64,000 nucleotides of DNA from the NCBI GenBank assembly GCA_050633265.1, contig JBOEGE010000006.1, forward strand, positions 124,001 to 188,000. Direction: 5' to 3'. Made by a program: the position numbers and the translations under genes. Shown here one piece after another: positions 1-8,491 of this stretch (its first letter is position 1; the number at the start of each line of letters is the position of its first letter). Under the pieces are notes generated by a model. It worked only from the letters and a program-made list of their open reading frames with translations, ran no database searches and had not been told where the DNA came from. The stretch comes from JBLHZY01 sp050633265. GTDB taxonomy: Bacteria > Pseudomonadota > Alphaproteobacteria > Rhodobacterales > Rhodobacteraceae.

Positions 1-315
1 CTGGAAAGGAACACGGGAAGGCGCGCTTTGTCAAAGAGAAGTTTCGAAAAGGTTCGTTTTGAGTGAAAAGCGCGGATAAAGCGCGGGAATCGAGCCGTTT
101 TGCACGGGGTGAAGCGGCGAGGGCAGGGCGTGCAAGGCGTGTTAGCGCAGCGAATCGGCGGCGGAATGTTCTCTTTTTTGCGGTTTTGGGCCGGTTCCGT
201 AGGGTTAAATCGGTTTTTCTTTCTTTTTGCGCGCGTTAGCGGCTACACCCGATGCGCTGGCGCGCGAATCCGGGGTTTTGTCCTTTGAGCAGGGGGCGCT
301 GAGAAGGAGCATCAA
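1..315. other. Upstream region of the DeoR regulator; no complete gene
   Basis: No complete gene is visible here. The plus-strand frame starting at base 1 is open until a TGA at 64-66, so the first bases could be the tail of an upstream gene, but 21 codons are too few to identify it. Between 41 and 60 two TTCG-containing blocks flanked by A or T runs occur. GlpR-type regulators bind TTCG-rich repeats, so autoregulation is possible, but this is only an inference. AAGGAG at 304-309 is the ribosome binding site of the following gene, six bases before its ATG. Confidence 0.4.
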
Positions 316-1077
316 ATGGCGCTGAGTTTTCGACAAAGCGAAATTCTTGAGATTGCCAAGACCGAGGGCAAAGTGACCGTCGAAGCGCTTGCCGCGCGCT
401 TTAACGTGACGCTGCAAACGATCCGCCGCGATCTGAGCGATCTCTCTGATGCGGGCAAGCTGGATCGGGTTCATGGCGGCGCGATGATGCCCTCTGGCGT
501 GGCCAATATCGGCTATGAAGAACGGCGCGGTTTGCATGATGTTGAGAAGGCCTCGATCGGGCGGGCCTGTGCGGCGATGATCCCGGATAATTCTTCGCTT
601 TTCCTCAATCTGGGCACCTCGACAGAGGCGGTTGCGCGCGAACTTTTGACCCATCGCAACATCACTGTGGTGACGAATAACATGAATGTTGCCAATATCT
701 TGGTTGCCAATGAAAGCTGTGATGTTGTTGTTGCGGGCGGGCTTTTGCGCCGCTCGGATGGCGGGCTTGTGGGCGATCTGACCGCGCAGATCGTCGAGCA
801 ATTCAAAGTCGATTACGCGATCATCGGGACGTCTGCTTTGGACGGTGACGGCGATCTTTTGGACTTCGATTTGCAGGAGGTGCGGGTCTCCAAAGCGATC
901 ATCGCGCAGGCGCGCAAAGCCTTCCTCGTCACAGATGCCTCAAAGCTCGCCCGATCGGCGCCCGTGCGCATCGCCTCGCTGGCGGATCTGGATGCGGTTT
1001 TCATCGATTCGATGCCCAAAGATTTGATCGAGAAATGCCGCGGCTGGGAAACCGAAGTTGTGCTGGTGGCGCAATAG
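316..1077 (+). CDS. glpR: DeoR-family transcriptional regulator, GlpR-like
   Basis: A 253-residue repressor of the DeoR/GlpR family. Residues 5-60 form the winged helix-turn-helix (motif VTLQTIRRDLSDL), and residues 75-240 the DeoR sensor domain, a sugar-phosphate-binding fold. The stretch GGLLRRSDGGLVGDL and the segment around LDFDLQEVRVSKAII match alphaproteobacterial GlpR, which senses glycerol 3-phosphate and controls glpD and glycerol uptake genes. No glp gene is visible downstream; the target would lie upstream of the window. The ATG has a strong Shine-Dalgarno (AAGGAG, spacing 6). The family is secure; the glycerol assignment is an inference from sequence resemblance. Confidence 0.82.
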   Translation: MALSFRQSEILEIAKTEGKVTVEALAARFNVTLQTIRRDLSDLSDAGKLDRVHGGAMMPSGVANIGYEERRGLHDVEKASIGRACAAMIPDNSSLFLNLGTSTEAVARELLTHRNITVVTNNMNVANILVANESCDVVVAGGLLRRSDGGLVGDLTAQIVEQFKVDYAIIGTSALDGDGDLLDFDLQEVRVSKAIIAQARKAFLVTDASKLARSAPVRIASLADLDAVFIDSMPKDLIEKCRGWETEVVLVAQ

Positions 1078-1208
1078 GGCGCTATATCTGCCCCGATCTG
1101 CCGATTTCCTCAATGAATGAAGGTGGCCAAGGCTTGCGCCCCGCCTGATTTGCGCCTATACGCGCGCTGTCGATAAGGTGATTAACGCCGCAGAATAATA
1201 AGACGAGC

Positions 1209-1239
1209 AGGGCTGGGAAATACCGGCCCTCTTTGTTTT
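1209..1239 (+). terminator. Hairpin plus T-run upstream of rpsA (terminator or attenuator)
   Basis: AGGGCTGG (1209-1216) pairs with CCGGCCCT (1223-1230) around a GAAATA loop, with one G-U pair, followed by CTTTGTTTT. It can end transcription coming from upstream, or act as an attenuator in the rpsA leader. The 250 bases between the regulator and rpsA otherwise hold only a short open frame ending in tandem TAA stops at 1196-1201. Confidence 0.6.
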
Positions 1240-1327
1240 GCAGCCGCCAAGTCGACCAATGGAAACCCAAGACCGGCGGAGACAACCGCACGGCCAGAAA
1301 CAAGACTTTAAAGGAACCCGAGACCAC

Positions 1328-3004
1328 ATGGCTCAGAACACATCTATGGAGGAATTCGAAGCCCTCCTGAACGAAAGCTTCGAAATTGACACGCCCGAAG
1401 AGGGCTCTGTTGTCAAAGGCAAGGTTATCGCAATCGAAGCGGGCCAAGCCATCATCGACGTTGGCTACAAAATGGAAGGCCGCGTTGAACTTAAAGAATT
1501 CGCAAATCCAGGCGAAGCGCCCGAAATCGCAGTTGGCGACGAAGTTGAGGTTTTCCTCGACCGTGTTGAAAACTCGCGCGGTGAAGCCTCGATCAGCCGC
1601 GACAAAGCGCGCCGTGAAGAAGCATGGGATCGCCTCGAAAAAGCATATGCCGACGAAGAGCGCGTTGAAGGCGCAATCTTTGGTCGCGTTAAAGGCGGCT
1701 TTACTGTTGATCTGGGCGGCGCTGTTGCGTTCCTTCCCGGCTCGCAAGTTGATGTGCGCCCTGTGCGCGATGCAGGCCCATTGATGGGTCTCAAGCAGCC
1801 ATTCCAAATCCTGAAAATGGATCGCCGTCGTGGCAATATCGTTGTGTCGCGCCGTGCGATCCTCGAAGAAAGCCGCGCCGAGCAGCGCGCTGAAGTGATC
1901 GGCAAATTGGCCGAAGGCGACAGCGTTGATGGCGTTGTGAAAAACATCACCGAATACGGTGCCTTTGTTGATCTGGGCGGCGTAGATGGCCTTCTGCACG
2001 TCACAGACATGGCATGGCGCCGCGTGAACCACCCCTCCGAGATCCTCGCAATCGGCGAGACAATCAAGGTTCAGGTGATCAAGATCAACAAAGACACGCA
2101 CCGTATCTCGCTCGGCATGAAGCAGCTTCAAGCCGATCCATGGGATGCCGTCGAAGGCAAGTTCCCATTGGAAAGCGTTCATACTGGCCGCGTGACCAAC
2201 ATCACCGATTACGGTGCATTTGTTGAGCTCGAGCCCGGTGTTGAAGGTCTTGTGCACGTCTCCGAGATGTCTTGGACAAAGAAGAACGTACACCCGGGCA
2301 AAATCGTTTCCACGAGCCAAGAAGTCGAAGTTATGGTTCTGGAAATCGATACAGCCAAACGCCGCGTCTCGCTTGGCCTCAAGCAAACACAGCGCAACCC
2401 ATGGGAAGTATTCGCAGAATCGCACCCCGTTGGCACGCATGTTGAAGGCGAAGTTAAGAACATCACCGAATTCGGTCTGTTCATCGGCCTCGAAGGCGAA
2501 ATCGACGGCATGGTTCACCTCTCAGATCTGAGCTGGGAAGACCGTGGCGAAGACGCCATCCAAAACTATCAAAAGAACGACATGGTGAAAGCCGTCGTGA
2601 CCGAAGTTGATGTGGAAAAAGAGCGTATCTCGCTCTCCGTTAAAGCTCTGGATGATAGCTTCACAGGGGCGACCGAGGGCGTTAAGCGCGGCTCGATCAT
2701 CACTGTTAACGTGACTGCCATCGAAGAAGGCGGCGTTGAAGTGGAATATGAAGGCGCGAAATCCTTCATCCGCCGCTCCGACCTGTCGCGCGATCGTGCC
2801 GAGCAGCGCCCAGAGCGCTTCCAGGTAGGCGATAGCATTGATGTGCGTGTCACCAATGTGGATGCGAAAACGCGCCGCCTTGGTCTGTCGATCAAAGCGC
2901 GTGAAATCGCAGAAGAAAAAGAAGCCGTTCAGCAGTACGGGTCGTCAGATTCGGGCGCATCCTTGGGCGATATCCTTGGCGCCGCTCTCAAAACCGAAGA
3001 GTAA
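1328..3004 (+). CDS. rpsA: 30S ribosomal protein S1
   Basis: Ribosomal protein S1, 558 residues, which binds mRNA on the 30S subunit and helps initiate translation of transcripts with weak Shine-Dalgarno sequences. Six S1 RNA-binding repeats run through the protein; repeats around residues 190-270, 275-360 and 365-445 carry the typical GAFVDLGG / GLLHVTDM and GLVHVSEM signatures. The open frame extends 30 codons upstream, but MAQNTSMEEFEALL at 1328 is the family's normal N-terminus and has AAGGAA at 1311-1316. Next comes ihfB, the usual alphaproteobacterial order; cmk, normally just upstream, is absent. Confidence 0.97.
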   Translation: MAQNTSMEEFEALLNESFEIDTPEEGSVVKGKVIAIEAGQAIIDVGYKMEGRVELKEFANPGEAPEIAVGDEVEVFLDRVENSRGEASISRDKARREEAWDRLEKAYADEERVEGAIFGRVKGGFTVDLGGAVAFLPGSQVDVRPVRDAGPLMGLKQPFQILKMDRRRGNIVVSRRAILEESRAEQRAEVIGKLAEGDSVDGVVKNITEYGAFVDLGGVDGLLHVTDMAWRRVNHPSEILAIGETIKVQVIKINKDTHRISLGMKQLQADPWDAVEGKFPLESVHTGRVTNITDYGAFVELEPGVEGLVHVSEMSWTKKNVHPGKIVSTSQEVEVMVLEIDTAKRRVSLGLKQTQRNPWEVFAESHPVGTHVEGEVKNITEFGLFIGLEGEIDGMVHLSDLSWEDRGEDAIQNYQKNDMVKAVVTEVDVEKERISLSVKALDDSFTGATEGVKRGSIITVNVTAIEEGGVEVEYEGAKSFIRRSDLSRDRAEQRPERFQVGDSIDVRVTNVDAKTRRLGLSIKAREIAEEKEAVQQYGSSDSGASLGDILGAALKTEE

Positions 3005-3026
3005 GCCAAACGCTTCAAACCATCGC

Positions 3027-3055
3027 AACGGCCCCGCCAATTTGGTGGGGCCGTT
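3027..3055 (+). terminator. Rho-independent terminator after rpsA
   Basis: A 12-bp stem (AACGGCCCCGCC with GGTGGGGCCGTT, one G-U pair) around an AATTT loop begins 22 bases after the rpsA stop and is followed by a short, imperfect T-rich stretch. Position and stem strength support a terminator. Confidence 0.8.
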
Positions 3056-3258
3056 TGCATTTGGAGGTGCGAATCAATCGCCCTTCGCTGCACTGCCGCG
3101 CGCTGAAAATCTAACCATCTGGGCAAAATCTCGCCGCCCGAGGCCGGATTTTCGCAAAAGATCAGCATATTAGCGCGATTTTTCTGCTTTCCCCGCGCGC
3201 TCTCCCATTTCCCGATCCGAAAACCTCGCCTATAGTCAGGCAAGGTCGAAAACGGCAA

Positions 3259-3281
3259 TTGCGCCATCTGCCAATGCGCAA
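3259..3281. promoter_or_regulatory. Inverted repeat upstream of ihfB
   Basis: TTGCGC at 3259-3264 and GCGCAA at 3276-3281 form a 6-bp inverted repeat separated by 11 bases, about 28 bases before the ihfB start. It could be an operator or a leader hairpin. No factor can be named from the sequence. Confidence 0.3.
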
Positions 3282-3308
3282 ATAGAATGCCCAATAGGGG
3301 GGAAATTG

Positions 3309-3590
3309 ATGATCCGTTCGGAATTGATTCAAAAAATCGCAGACGAAAATCCGCATCTCTATCAGCGGGATGTTGAACGTATCGTCAACACCATCTTTGA
3401 AGAAGTGATCGAAGCGATGGCCAATGGCGATCGTGTTGAGCTTCGCGGTTTCGGCGCGTTTTCCGTCAAACAACGCGATGCGCGCACAGGCCGCAACCCG
3501 CGCACAGGCGAAAGCGTTCAAGTCGAAGAAAAGCACGTGCCCTTCTTCAAAACAGGCAAGCTGCTGCGCGATCGTCTTAACGGCAAATAA
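3309..3590 (+). CDS. ihfB: Integration host factor subunit beta
   Basis: A 93-residue DNA-bending protein of the HU/IHF family; with IHF-alpha it makes a heterodimer that sharply bends DNA at promoters, origins and recombination sites. The N-terminal helices (MIRSELIQKIADENP) and the beta-arm ending in the intercalating-proline region (RNPRTGESVQV) are typical, as is the FKTGKLLRDRLN end. A TTG lies just before the ATG; the ATG at 3309 gives the normal MIRSEL start and follows a G-rich ribosome site. It lies between rpsA and a LapA-domain gene, as in other Rhodobacterales. Confidence 0.95.
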   Translation: MIRSELIQKIADENPHLYQRDVERIVNTIFEEVIEAMANGDRVELRGFGAFSVKQRDARTGRNPRTGESVQVEEKHVPFFKTGKLLRDRLNGK

Positions 3591-3635
3591 GCCCAAGCCT
3601 GCGCTTTCAACGATCCGATTATAAGGCCAAAGCCA

Positions 3636-3998
3636 ATGCGCTATCTTCGCTATGCATTTCTCGCGGCCCTTGCGATTTGCTTGATCACAGTGGCCTTGGC
3701 CAATCGTGGCCCAGTGACGCTGAACCTCATGCCTGCTGATCTCAGCGCGCTTGTTGGCATTGCTGGCTCCATCACGGTTCCGCTCTTTGTGGTGATCTTT
3801 GCCGGGATCATCGCAGGCGTTTTGATCGGCTTTTTCTGGGAATGGATGCGCGAACACAAACACCGCGCCGCCGCCTCCAATGAACGCCGCGAAAAAGAAC
3901 GCCTGAAGCGTGAAATGCGCCGCCTGCGCCAAAGCACAGCAGCCACGAACGGTGATGATGAAATCCTCGCCCTCCTGGAAGACAAAGGAGCTGCGTAA
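3636..3998 (+). CDS. LapA-domain (DUF1049) membrane protein
   Basis: A 120-residue inner-membrane protein of the LapA/DUF1049 family, related to the LapA proteins linked with lipopolysaccharide assembly in enterobacteria. Two hydrophobic segments (about residues 5-22 and 44-68) flank a short periplasmic loop containing the ANRGPVTLNLMP signature, followed by a charged helix rich in Arg, Lys and Glu (residues 75-105) that probably forms a cytoplasmic coiled coil. It lies 45 bases after ihfB and 15 bases before trpF, so probably in the same transcript. The role in alphaproteobacteria is not established. Confidence 0.8.
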   Translation: MRYLRYAFLAALAICLITVALANRGPVTLNLMPADLSALVGIAGSITVPLFVVIFAGIIAGVLIGFFWEWMREHKHRAAASNERREKERLKREMRRLRQSTAATNGDDEILALLEDKGAA

Positions 3999-4013
3999 CC
4001 GCGCAGCCTGACC

Positions 4014-4706
4014 ATGGCCCAGATAAAAACCAAAATTTGCGGGATCAAAGACGCAGATATGCTCGGCGTGGCCATTGATGCGGGTGCCGCCTATATCGGC
4101 TTTGTCTTCTTCCCAAAATCCCCGCGCAATATCTCGATCACAAAAGCGCGTGTCCTCGCCAATATGGTGCCGCCCGGCATGGCCAAAGTGGCCCTTCTGG
4201 TCAATCCAAACGACATGCTGATCAAAAGCATCACACGCGTCGTTCCAATCGACATGATCCAATTGCACGGCAAGGAATCCCCCGAACGCGTCGCCGAAAT
4301 AAAAGCCCTCACAGGCCTGCCCGTGATGAAAGCCATCGGCATCGCGCGCCCAGCCGACATCGCCCAAATCCAAAGCTACGGCGAGGTTGCAGATCAGCTC
4401 CTGATTGATGCAAAAGCCCCCAAAGGCGCCGATCTTCCCGGCGGCAACGGCCTCTCGTTTGATTGGTCCCTCATCGCCAATATCAAATGGCCCAAACCTT
4501 GGATGCTCGCAGGCGGGCTCACGGCGCAAAACGTCGCCCTCGCCATTGAGAAAACGCGCGCGACCCAAGTCGATGTCTCCTCCGGCGTTGAATTCGCACC
4601 GGGCGAAAAAGACCCGGCCAAAATCCGCGCCTTCCTCAAGGCCACAAACGCCATCACAAATGGCCCAGCCCCCCTCCAGCCTGCCGCCTCAAAGGCCAAG
4701 GCCTAA
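4014..4706 (+). CDS. trpF: Phosphoribosylanthranilate isomerase
   Basis: TrpF catalyses the Amadori rearrangement of N-(5-phosphoribosyl)anthranilate in tryptophan synthesis. The 230-residue protein begins with the diagnostic KTKICGIKD strand carrying the catalytic cysteine (KICG), has IQLHGKESPE in the middle, the catalytic aspartate in LLIDAKAP, and the phosphate-binding end (MLAGGLTAQNV, VDVSSGVE). The C-terminal 25 residues are a low-complexity Pro/Ala tail beyond the usual barrel. Followed after 128 bases by trpB, its pathway partner. Confidence 0.96.
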   Translation: MAQIKTKICGIKDADMLGVAIDAGAAYIGFVFFPKSPRNISITKARVLANMVPPGMAKVALLVNPNDMLIKSITRVVPIDMIQLHGKESPERVAEIKALTGLPVMKAIGIARPADIAQIQSYGEVADQLLIDAKAPKGADLPGGNGLSFDWSLIANIKWPKPWMLAGGLTAQNVALAIEKTRATQVDVSSGVEFAPGEKDPAKIRAFLKATNAITNGPAPLQPAASKAKA

Positions 4707-4834
4707 GCCGCCACGCCCAGCTTTTTCTTGGCCCAAATACTCAAATCCCAAACCTCACCCCAAAGCGCACGCCGCCCGCTTTACCCCGCGCCGCTTCCCC
4801 GCTAAACCAAAGCAAAGCGCGAAGGAGCCCCAAG

Positions 4835-6070
4835 ATGAATGACCTTTTCAACAGCTTCATGAACGGCCCCGATGAACAAGGGCGCTTTGGCGATTTCGGC
4901 GGGCGCTTTGTCTCTGAAACGCTGATGCCTTTGATCCTGTCGCTCGAAGAACACTACGAGCACGCCAAAACTGATCCAACCTTCTGGGCGGAAATGGATG
5001 ATCTGTGGACCCATTACGTTGGCCGCCCCTCGCCGCTCTATTATGCGCAGCGCATGACCGAAGAACTTGGCGGCGCGAAAATCTATCTCAAGCGTGATGA
5101 GCTCAACCACACCGGCGCGCATAAAATCAACAATGTGCTCGGCCAGATCATCCTTGCCCGGCGCATGGGCAAAACCCGCATCATCGCCGAAACAGGCGCA
5201 GGCCAACACGGCGTTGCCACGGCCACAGTCTGTGCGAAATTCGGGCTCAAATGCGTGGTCTATATGGGCGCGCATGATGTCGAGCGCCAAGCGCCCAACG
5301 TTTTCCGCATGCGCTTGCTGGGGGCTGAAGTTGTCGCCGTTACCTCGGGGCGCGGCACGCTGAAGGATGCGATGAACGATGCGATGCGCGACTGGGTCAC
5401 CAATGTTGCGGATACATTCTATTGCATCGGAACGGTCGCTGGGCCCCATCCATACCCTGCCATGGTGCGCGATTTCCAAGCCATCATCGGCAAAGAAGTG
5501 CGCGAACAGCTCGCCGATCAAGAGGGCAAGGGCCGCCTTCCTGATACGCTTGTTGCGGCCATCGGCGGCGGCTCCAATGCGATGGGCCTGTTCTTCCCCT
5601 TTCTCGATGATCCCCAAGTCCGGGTGATCGGGGTTGAGGCAGGCGGCAAAGGCGTGGATGAAAAGATGGAACACTGCGCCTCCCTTACAGGCGGGCGCCC
5701 CGGCGTTCTGCATGGCAACCGCACCTATCTTTTGCAGGATGACGACGGCCAAATTCTTGAAGGCTTCTCGATCTCTGCTGGCCTCGATTATCCCGGTATC
5801 GGCCCAGAGCACAGCTGGCTGCATGAAACCAAACGCGCAGAATATGTCTCGATCACCGATAAAGAAGCGCTTGAGGCATTCCAATTCTCCTGCGCGATGG
5901 AGGGGATTATCCCTGCGCTTGAGCCGTCTCATGCATTGGCCCATGTGATGAAAATCGCGCCGACCCTGCCAAAAGACCATATCATCGTGATGAATATGTG
6001 CGGGCGCGGTGATAAGGATATTTTCACCGTGGCCAAACATCTGGGCTTTGACATCAATACCGGTGGCTAA
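4835..6070 (+). CDS. trpB: Tryptophan synthase beta chain
   Basis: TrpB, 411 residues, condenses indole with serine using pyridoxal phosphate. The PLP lysine lies in HTGAHKINN, the phosphate loop is GGGSNAMG, and the ammonium/indole channel region is conserved (ETGAGQHGVATA). The start follows AAGGAGCCCCAAG. The partner alpha chain trpA lies 5 kb away on the opposite strand (11776-10985), so the subunits are not co-transcribed here. A strong hairpin follows the stop. Confidence 0.97.
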   Translation: MNDLFNSFMNGPDEQGRFGDFGGRFVSETLMPLILSLEEHYEHAKTDPTFWAEMDDLWTHYVGRPSPLYYAQRMTEELGGAKIYLKRDELNHTGAHKINNVLGQIILARRMGKTRIIAETGAGQHGVATATVCAKFGLKCVVYMGAHDVERQAPNVFRMRLLGAEVVAVTSGRGTLKDAMNDAMRDWVTNVADTFYCIGTVAGPHPYPAMVRDFQAIIGKEVREQLADQEGKGRLPDTLVAAIGGGSNAMGLFFPFLDDPQVRVIGVEAGGKGVDEKMEHCASLTGGRPGVLHGNRTYLLQDDDGQILEGFSISAGLDYPGIGPEHSWLHETKRAEYVSITDKEALEAFQFSCAMEGIIPALEPSHALAHVMKIAPTLPKDHIIVMNMCGRGDKDIFTVAKHLGFDINTGG

Positions 6071-6090
6071 ACGCGCCCCCTAAAGAAAAC

Positions 6091-6122
6091 AAAAGGCCCG
6101 CGTCAAAAGATGCGGGCCTTTT
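6091..6122. terminator. Bidirectional terminator between trpB and a TPR gene
   Basis: AAAAGGCCCGC (6091-6101) pairs perfectly with GCGGGCCTTTT (6112-6122). The stem ends in A/T tracts on both sides, so it can end both the plus-strand trpB transcript and the minus-strand transcript arriving from 6141. Confidence 0.9.
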
Positions 6123-6140
6123 GCGTTTTGTCTCAATAGC

Positions 6141-6683
6141 TTAGTAATTCGTCGGTATCCCACGCAGGGCTTGATCAAGGGCTGCATATGCCCAAGTCTC
6201 GCGCCCGCCGCGCGCCTCGATCTCGCGCAGCTGCGCCAATGCGCCAGCAAGATCGCCAGCCTCATAAAGCCCCTGGCCCATATAAGAGCGTGCCAAAATG
6301 AAATCTGGATCAGCCTCTAAAGCAGTTTGATAAAATGCCATCGCCGCATCCATCTTGCCCAACTTACGGGCGGTAAAGCCGCGATACGTTAACATGCGCG
6401 GAGCGGTTTGATCCTGCGCGCTGTCAAGCACGGCAATCGCGCGCGTATAAGCGCCCGCATAGGCCAGCTCGCGAATGGCGTCATAGCGCTGATCATCGGT
6501 CAGGCCGCGCGCTTCTTTCTTGAGGCAGGCTTTGGTCTTTTCATCCCAAATCTCGCCGTCTTTGCATTCGGTCATGGTCTTGGTTGGCTTGGGCGGGGTA
6601 TCTCCGCTGCCCGCGGCAAAGGCAGAGGTGGCAAGCCCAAGCGCCAAAGCGCTGGCGGTAATGAGTGCGAAAGGTTTCATCAT
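6141..6683 (-). CDS. Secreted tetratricopeptide-repeat protein
   Basis: A 180-residue exported protein. Residues 1-23 form a cleavable signal peptide ending in TSAFA. The mature part begins with a Cys-containing segment (MTECKDGEIWDEKTKACLKK) whose two cysteines may form a disulfide, followed by about three TPR-like helix pairs from residue 60 (YDAIRELAYAGAYTRAI, MLTYRGFTARKLGKMDAAM, ARSYMGQGLYEAGDLAGAL). The repeat GLYEAGDLAGALAQL is a good TPR match. Likely a periplasmic protein-interaction adaptor; the partner is unknown. Proteins of this kind are common in Rhodobacterales. Confidence 0.75.
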   Translation of the reverse strand: MMKPFALITASALALGLATSAFAAGSGDTPPKPTKTMTECKDGEIWDEKTKACLKKEARGLTDDQRYDAIRELAYAGAYTRAIAVLDSAQDQTAPRMLTYRGFTARKLGKMDAAMAFYQTALEADPDFILARSYMGQGLYEAGDLAGALAQLREIEARGGRETWAYAALDQALRGIPTNY

Positions 6684-6780
6684 TTATCCCTGTTCATCGT
6701 TATTGGCATATAACGTTAGCCTAGCGCAGATCGCGCGCGCCGGTATAAACAAAGGCGTGATCAGGTAGGGCCTTGAAATA

Positions 6781-7479
6781 TCAGCGAAACTTATCGGCAA
6801 GCTTCTGTAGTGGGCTGCGTTGTGTTTCAGGTTTCTCTGCCGCGGGCGCAGGGTCTGGGCTTCCCGATTTCTCACCTGCGCGCTTTGGCCTTTTGCCGGT
6901 TGAGGGGCGCGGCGGGGCCGTTCTGAGCGCAACATCATTGGAAAAGCGCGCCGCATCCCCCATCGCCAAAGCGGGCGCGCCATCGCTGATCCCGCGGATC
7001 AAATCATCAAGCCAGGCCTCATCTGCCTTGGCAAAATCATGCAGCACATAGCCAGCCACGCGATCCTTATGGCCCGGATGCCCGATCCCAAGGCGCGCGC
7101 GTTGATACTCTGGGCCGATATGCTGATGGATCGAGCGCAGGCCATTATGCCCTGCATGCCCGCCGCCCATTTTGACCTTCAATTTGCCCGGTGCCAAATC
7201 CAGCTCATCATGAAACACGGTGATGTCACCCGGCCCCAACTTGTAAAACCGCATCGCTTCGCCAACCGATTGCCCCGAGAGATTCATGAAAGTCTCTGGC
7301 TTCAGCAGGATCACTTTTTCGCGCCCCAAAAGCCCCTCAGAAACGCTGCCCTGAAACTTGCCGCGCCAAGGGGCAAAGCCATGATCCGCGGCAATCCGAT
7401 CCAGCGCCATAAAGCCGATGTTATGGCGGTTGCCAGCATATTTCGCGCCTGGATTTCCAAGGCCAACAAAGAGTTTCAC
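6781..7479 (-). CDS. pth: Peptidyl-tRNA hydrolase
   Basis: Pth frees tRNA from peptidyl-tRNA released by stalled ribosomes. The start is the GTG at 7479 (VKLFVGLGNPGAKY), preceded by AGGAG; the upstream in-frame extension of 35 codons has no family resemblance. Conserved elements are NRHNIGF with the catalytic His, LLKPETFMNLSGQSV, and HDELDL with the catalytic Asp. The core ends near residue 190; the last 40 residues are a Pro/Ala/Lys-rich tail, common in alphaproteobacteria. It follows rplY, the usual rplY-pth pair. Confidence 0.95.
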   Translation of the reverse strand: MKLFVGLGNPGAKYAGNRHNIGFMALDRIAADHGFAPWRGKFQGSVSEGLLGREKVILLKPETFMNLSGQSVGEAMRFYKLGPGDITVFHDELDLAPGKLKVKMGGGHAGHNGLRSIHQHIGPEYQRARLGIGHPGHKDRVAGYVLHDFAKADEAWLDDLIRGISDGAPALAMGDAARFSNDVALRTAPPRPSTGKRPKRAGEKSGSPDPAPAAEKPETQRSPLQKLADKFR

Positions 7480-7582
7480 ACGGGCTCTCCTAATTTCGCC
7501 CCATGATAGGCGATCCGCACAGGCACGAAAAGGGCGGCGAAAGGGCAGGGCGCGCCGCCCCAACCACACAAAGCACCGCCCC

Positions 7583-7612
7583 AAACGAAAACGGGGCCCG
7601 CAACAGGCCCCG
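7583..7612 (-). terminator. Terminator between rplY and pth
   Basis: On the minus strand CGGGGCC (7612-7606) pairs with GGCCCCG (7598-7592), followed by TTTTCGTTT. It would end or attenuate rplY transcription before pth. Confidence 0.7.
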
Positions 7613-7638
7613 CTTCCAATTCAAATAGCGAAAGGAAC

Positions 7639-8286
7639 TTATTCCTCAGTGGCGGCTTCTTCTTCGCTGCCTTCTTCGCCTTCGCCCTCATCAGCGTCAT
7701 CGTCTGCGGAACGCAGGCTCGATGGGGCCGAGATATTGGCGATCACGAAGTCGCGCTCGATCACGGATTTCGCACCCTCAGGAAGCGTCACATCAGAGAT
7801 GTGCAACACATCGCCAACATCCGCACCAGAGATATCCACGGTGATGTGATCTGGGATGTTGTCGGCCGTTACGAGCAATTCAACCTCGTTACGCACAACA
7901 GTCAGAACGCCACCGCGTTTGATGCCGGGGGATACGTCTTCACCGATGAAATCAACGTGAATGAAGAGTTTCACTTTCGAAGTCCGGCGCAGACGCATGA
8001 AATCAACATGCGTTGGCAGATCTTTAACAACGTCGCGCTGGACGTTGCGGCAGATCACGCGCACATCATCCTGGCCTTCAACTTTGAGGTTGAAAAGCGT
8101 TGAAAGGAAGCGGCCTTGCTTGAGGCGCTTCAACAATGCGTTGAATGGGATTTCGATTGCAACGGGATCTGCCCCGCCGCCATATACGATGCCTGGTACG
8201 TTGCCATTGCGGCGAGATTGACGAGCGGCCCCCTTGCCTGTCCCCGTCCGTACGCTGGCGTTAAGATCTGGGATCTTATCTGCCAT
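7639..8286 (-). CDS. rplY: 50S ribosomal protein L25/Ctc-type
   Basis: A 215-residue long-form L25 (Ctc/TL5 type), which binds 5S rRNA. The N-terminal L25 domain (residues 5-95; RRNGNVPGIVYGG) is followed by the beta-rich TL5 C-terminal domain (100-190; VKLFIHVDFIGE, EVELLVTADNIPD) and a strongly acidic tail of about 25 residues (Asp/Glu/Gly). The start at 8286 (MADKIPDL) has GGAGACC upstream; an upstream open extension of 41 codons is rejected because it lacks family resemblance. Confidence 0.95.
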   Translation of the reverse strand: MADKIPDLNASVRTGTGKGAARQSRRNGNVPGIVYGGGADPVAIEIPFNALLKRLKQGRFLSTLFNLKVEGQDDVRVICRNVQRDVVKDLPTHVDFMRLRRTSKVKLFIHVDFIGEDVSPGIKRGGVLTVVRNEVELLVTADNIPDHITVDISGADVGDVLHISDVTLPEGAKSVIERDFVIANISAPSSLRSADDDADEGEGEEGSEEEAATEE

Positions 8287-8491
8287 TGGTGGTCTCCAAT
8301 TTGTTAGGGCGGGTCTCCTCCAAGGGTGTAGAGCCCGCGTGAAGCCGCGCGTATAGGCCAGATAGGCGCGCTTGTGAAGAGGATTCGTGCGAATAGGCTT
8401 GCGCGCCAAATGTTAGCGCCTAAACTCGCGCGAATTCTGCAGGATAGGCCCAAAGAAATGGGCGAAACGCATGCGCGCAGGGAGCAGCTCA

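Noticed and set aside
1082..2518. A long open frame (478 codons) antisense to rpsA
   Set aside because: It arises from the codon bias of the G+C-rich rpsA sequence and has no family resemblance; rpsA is certain on the other strand. The same applies to long antisense frames opposite trpF and trpB.
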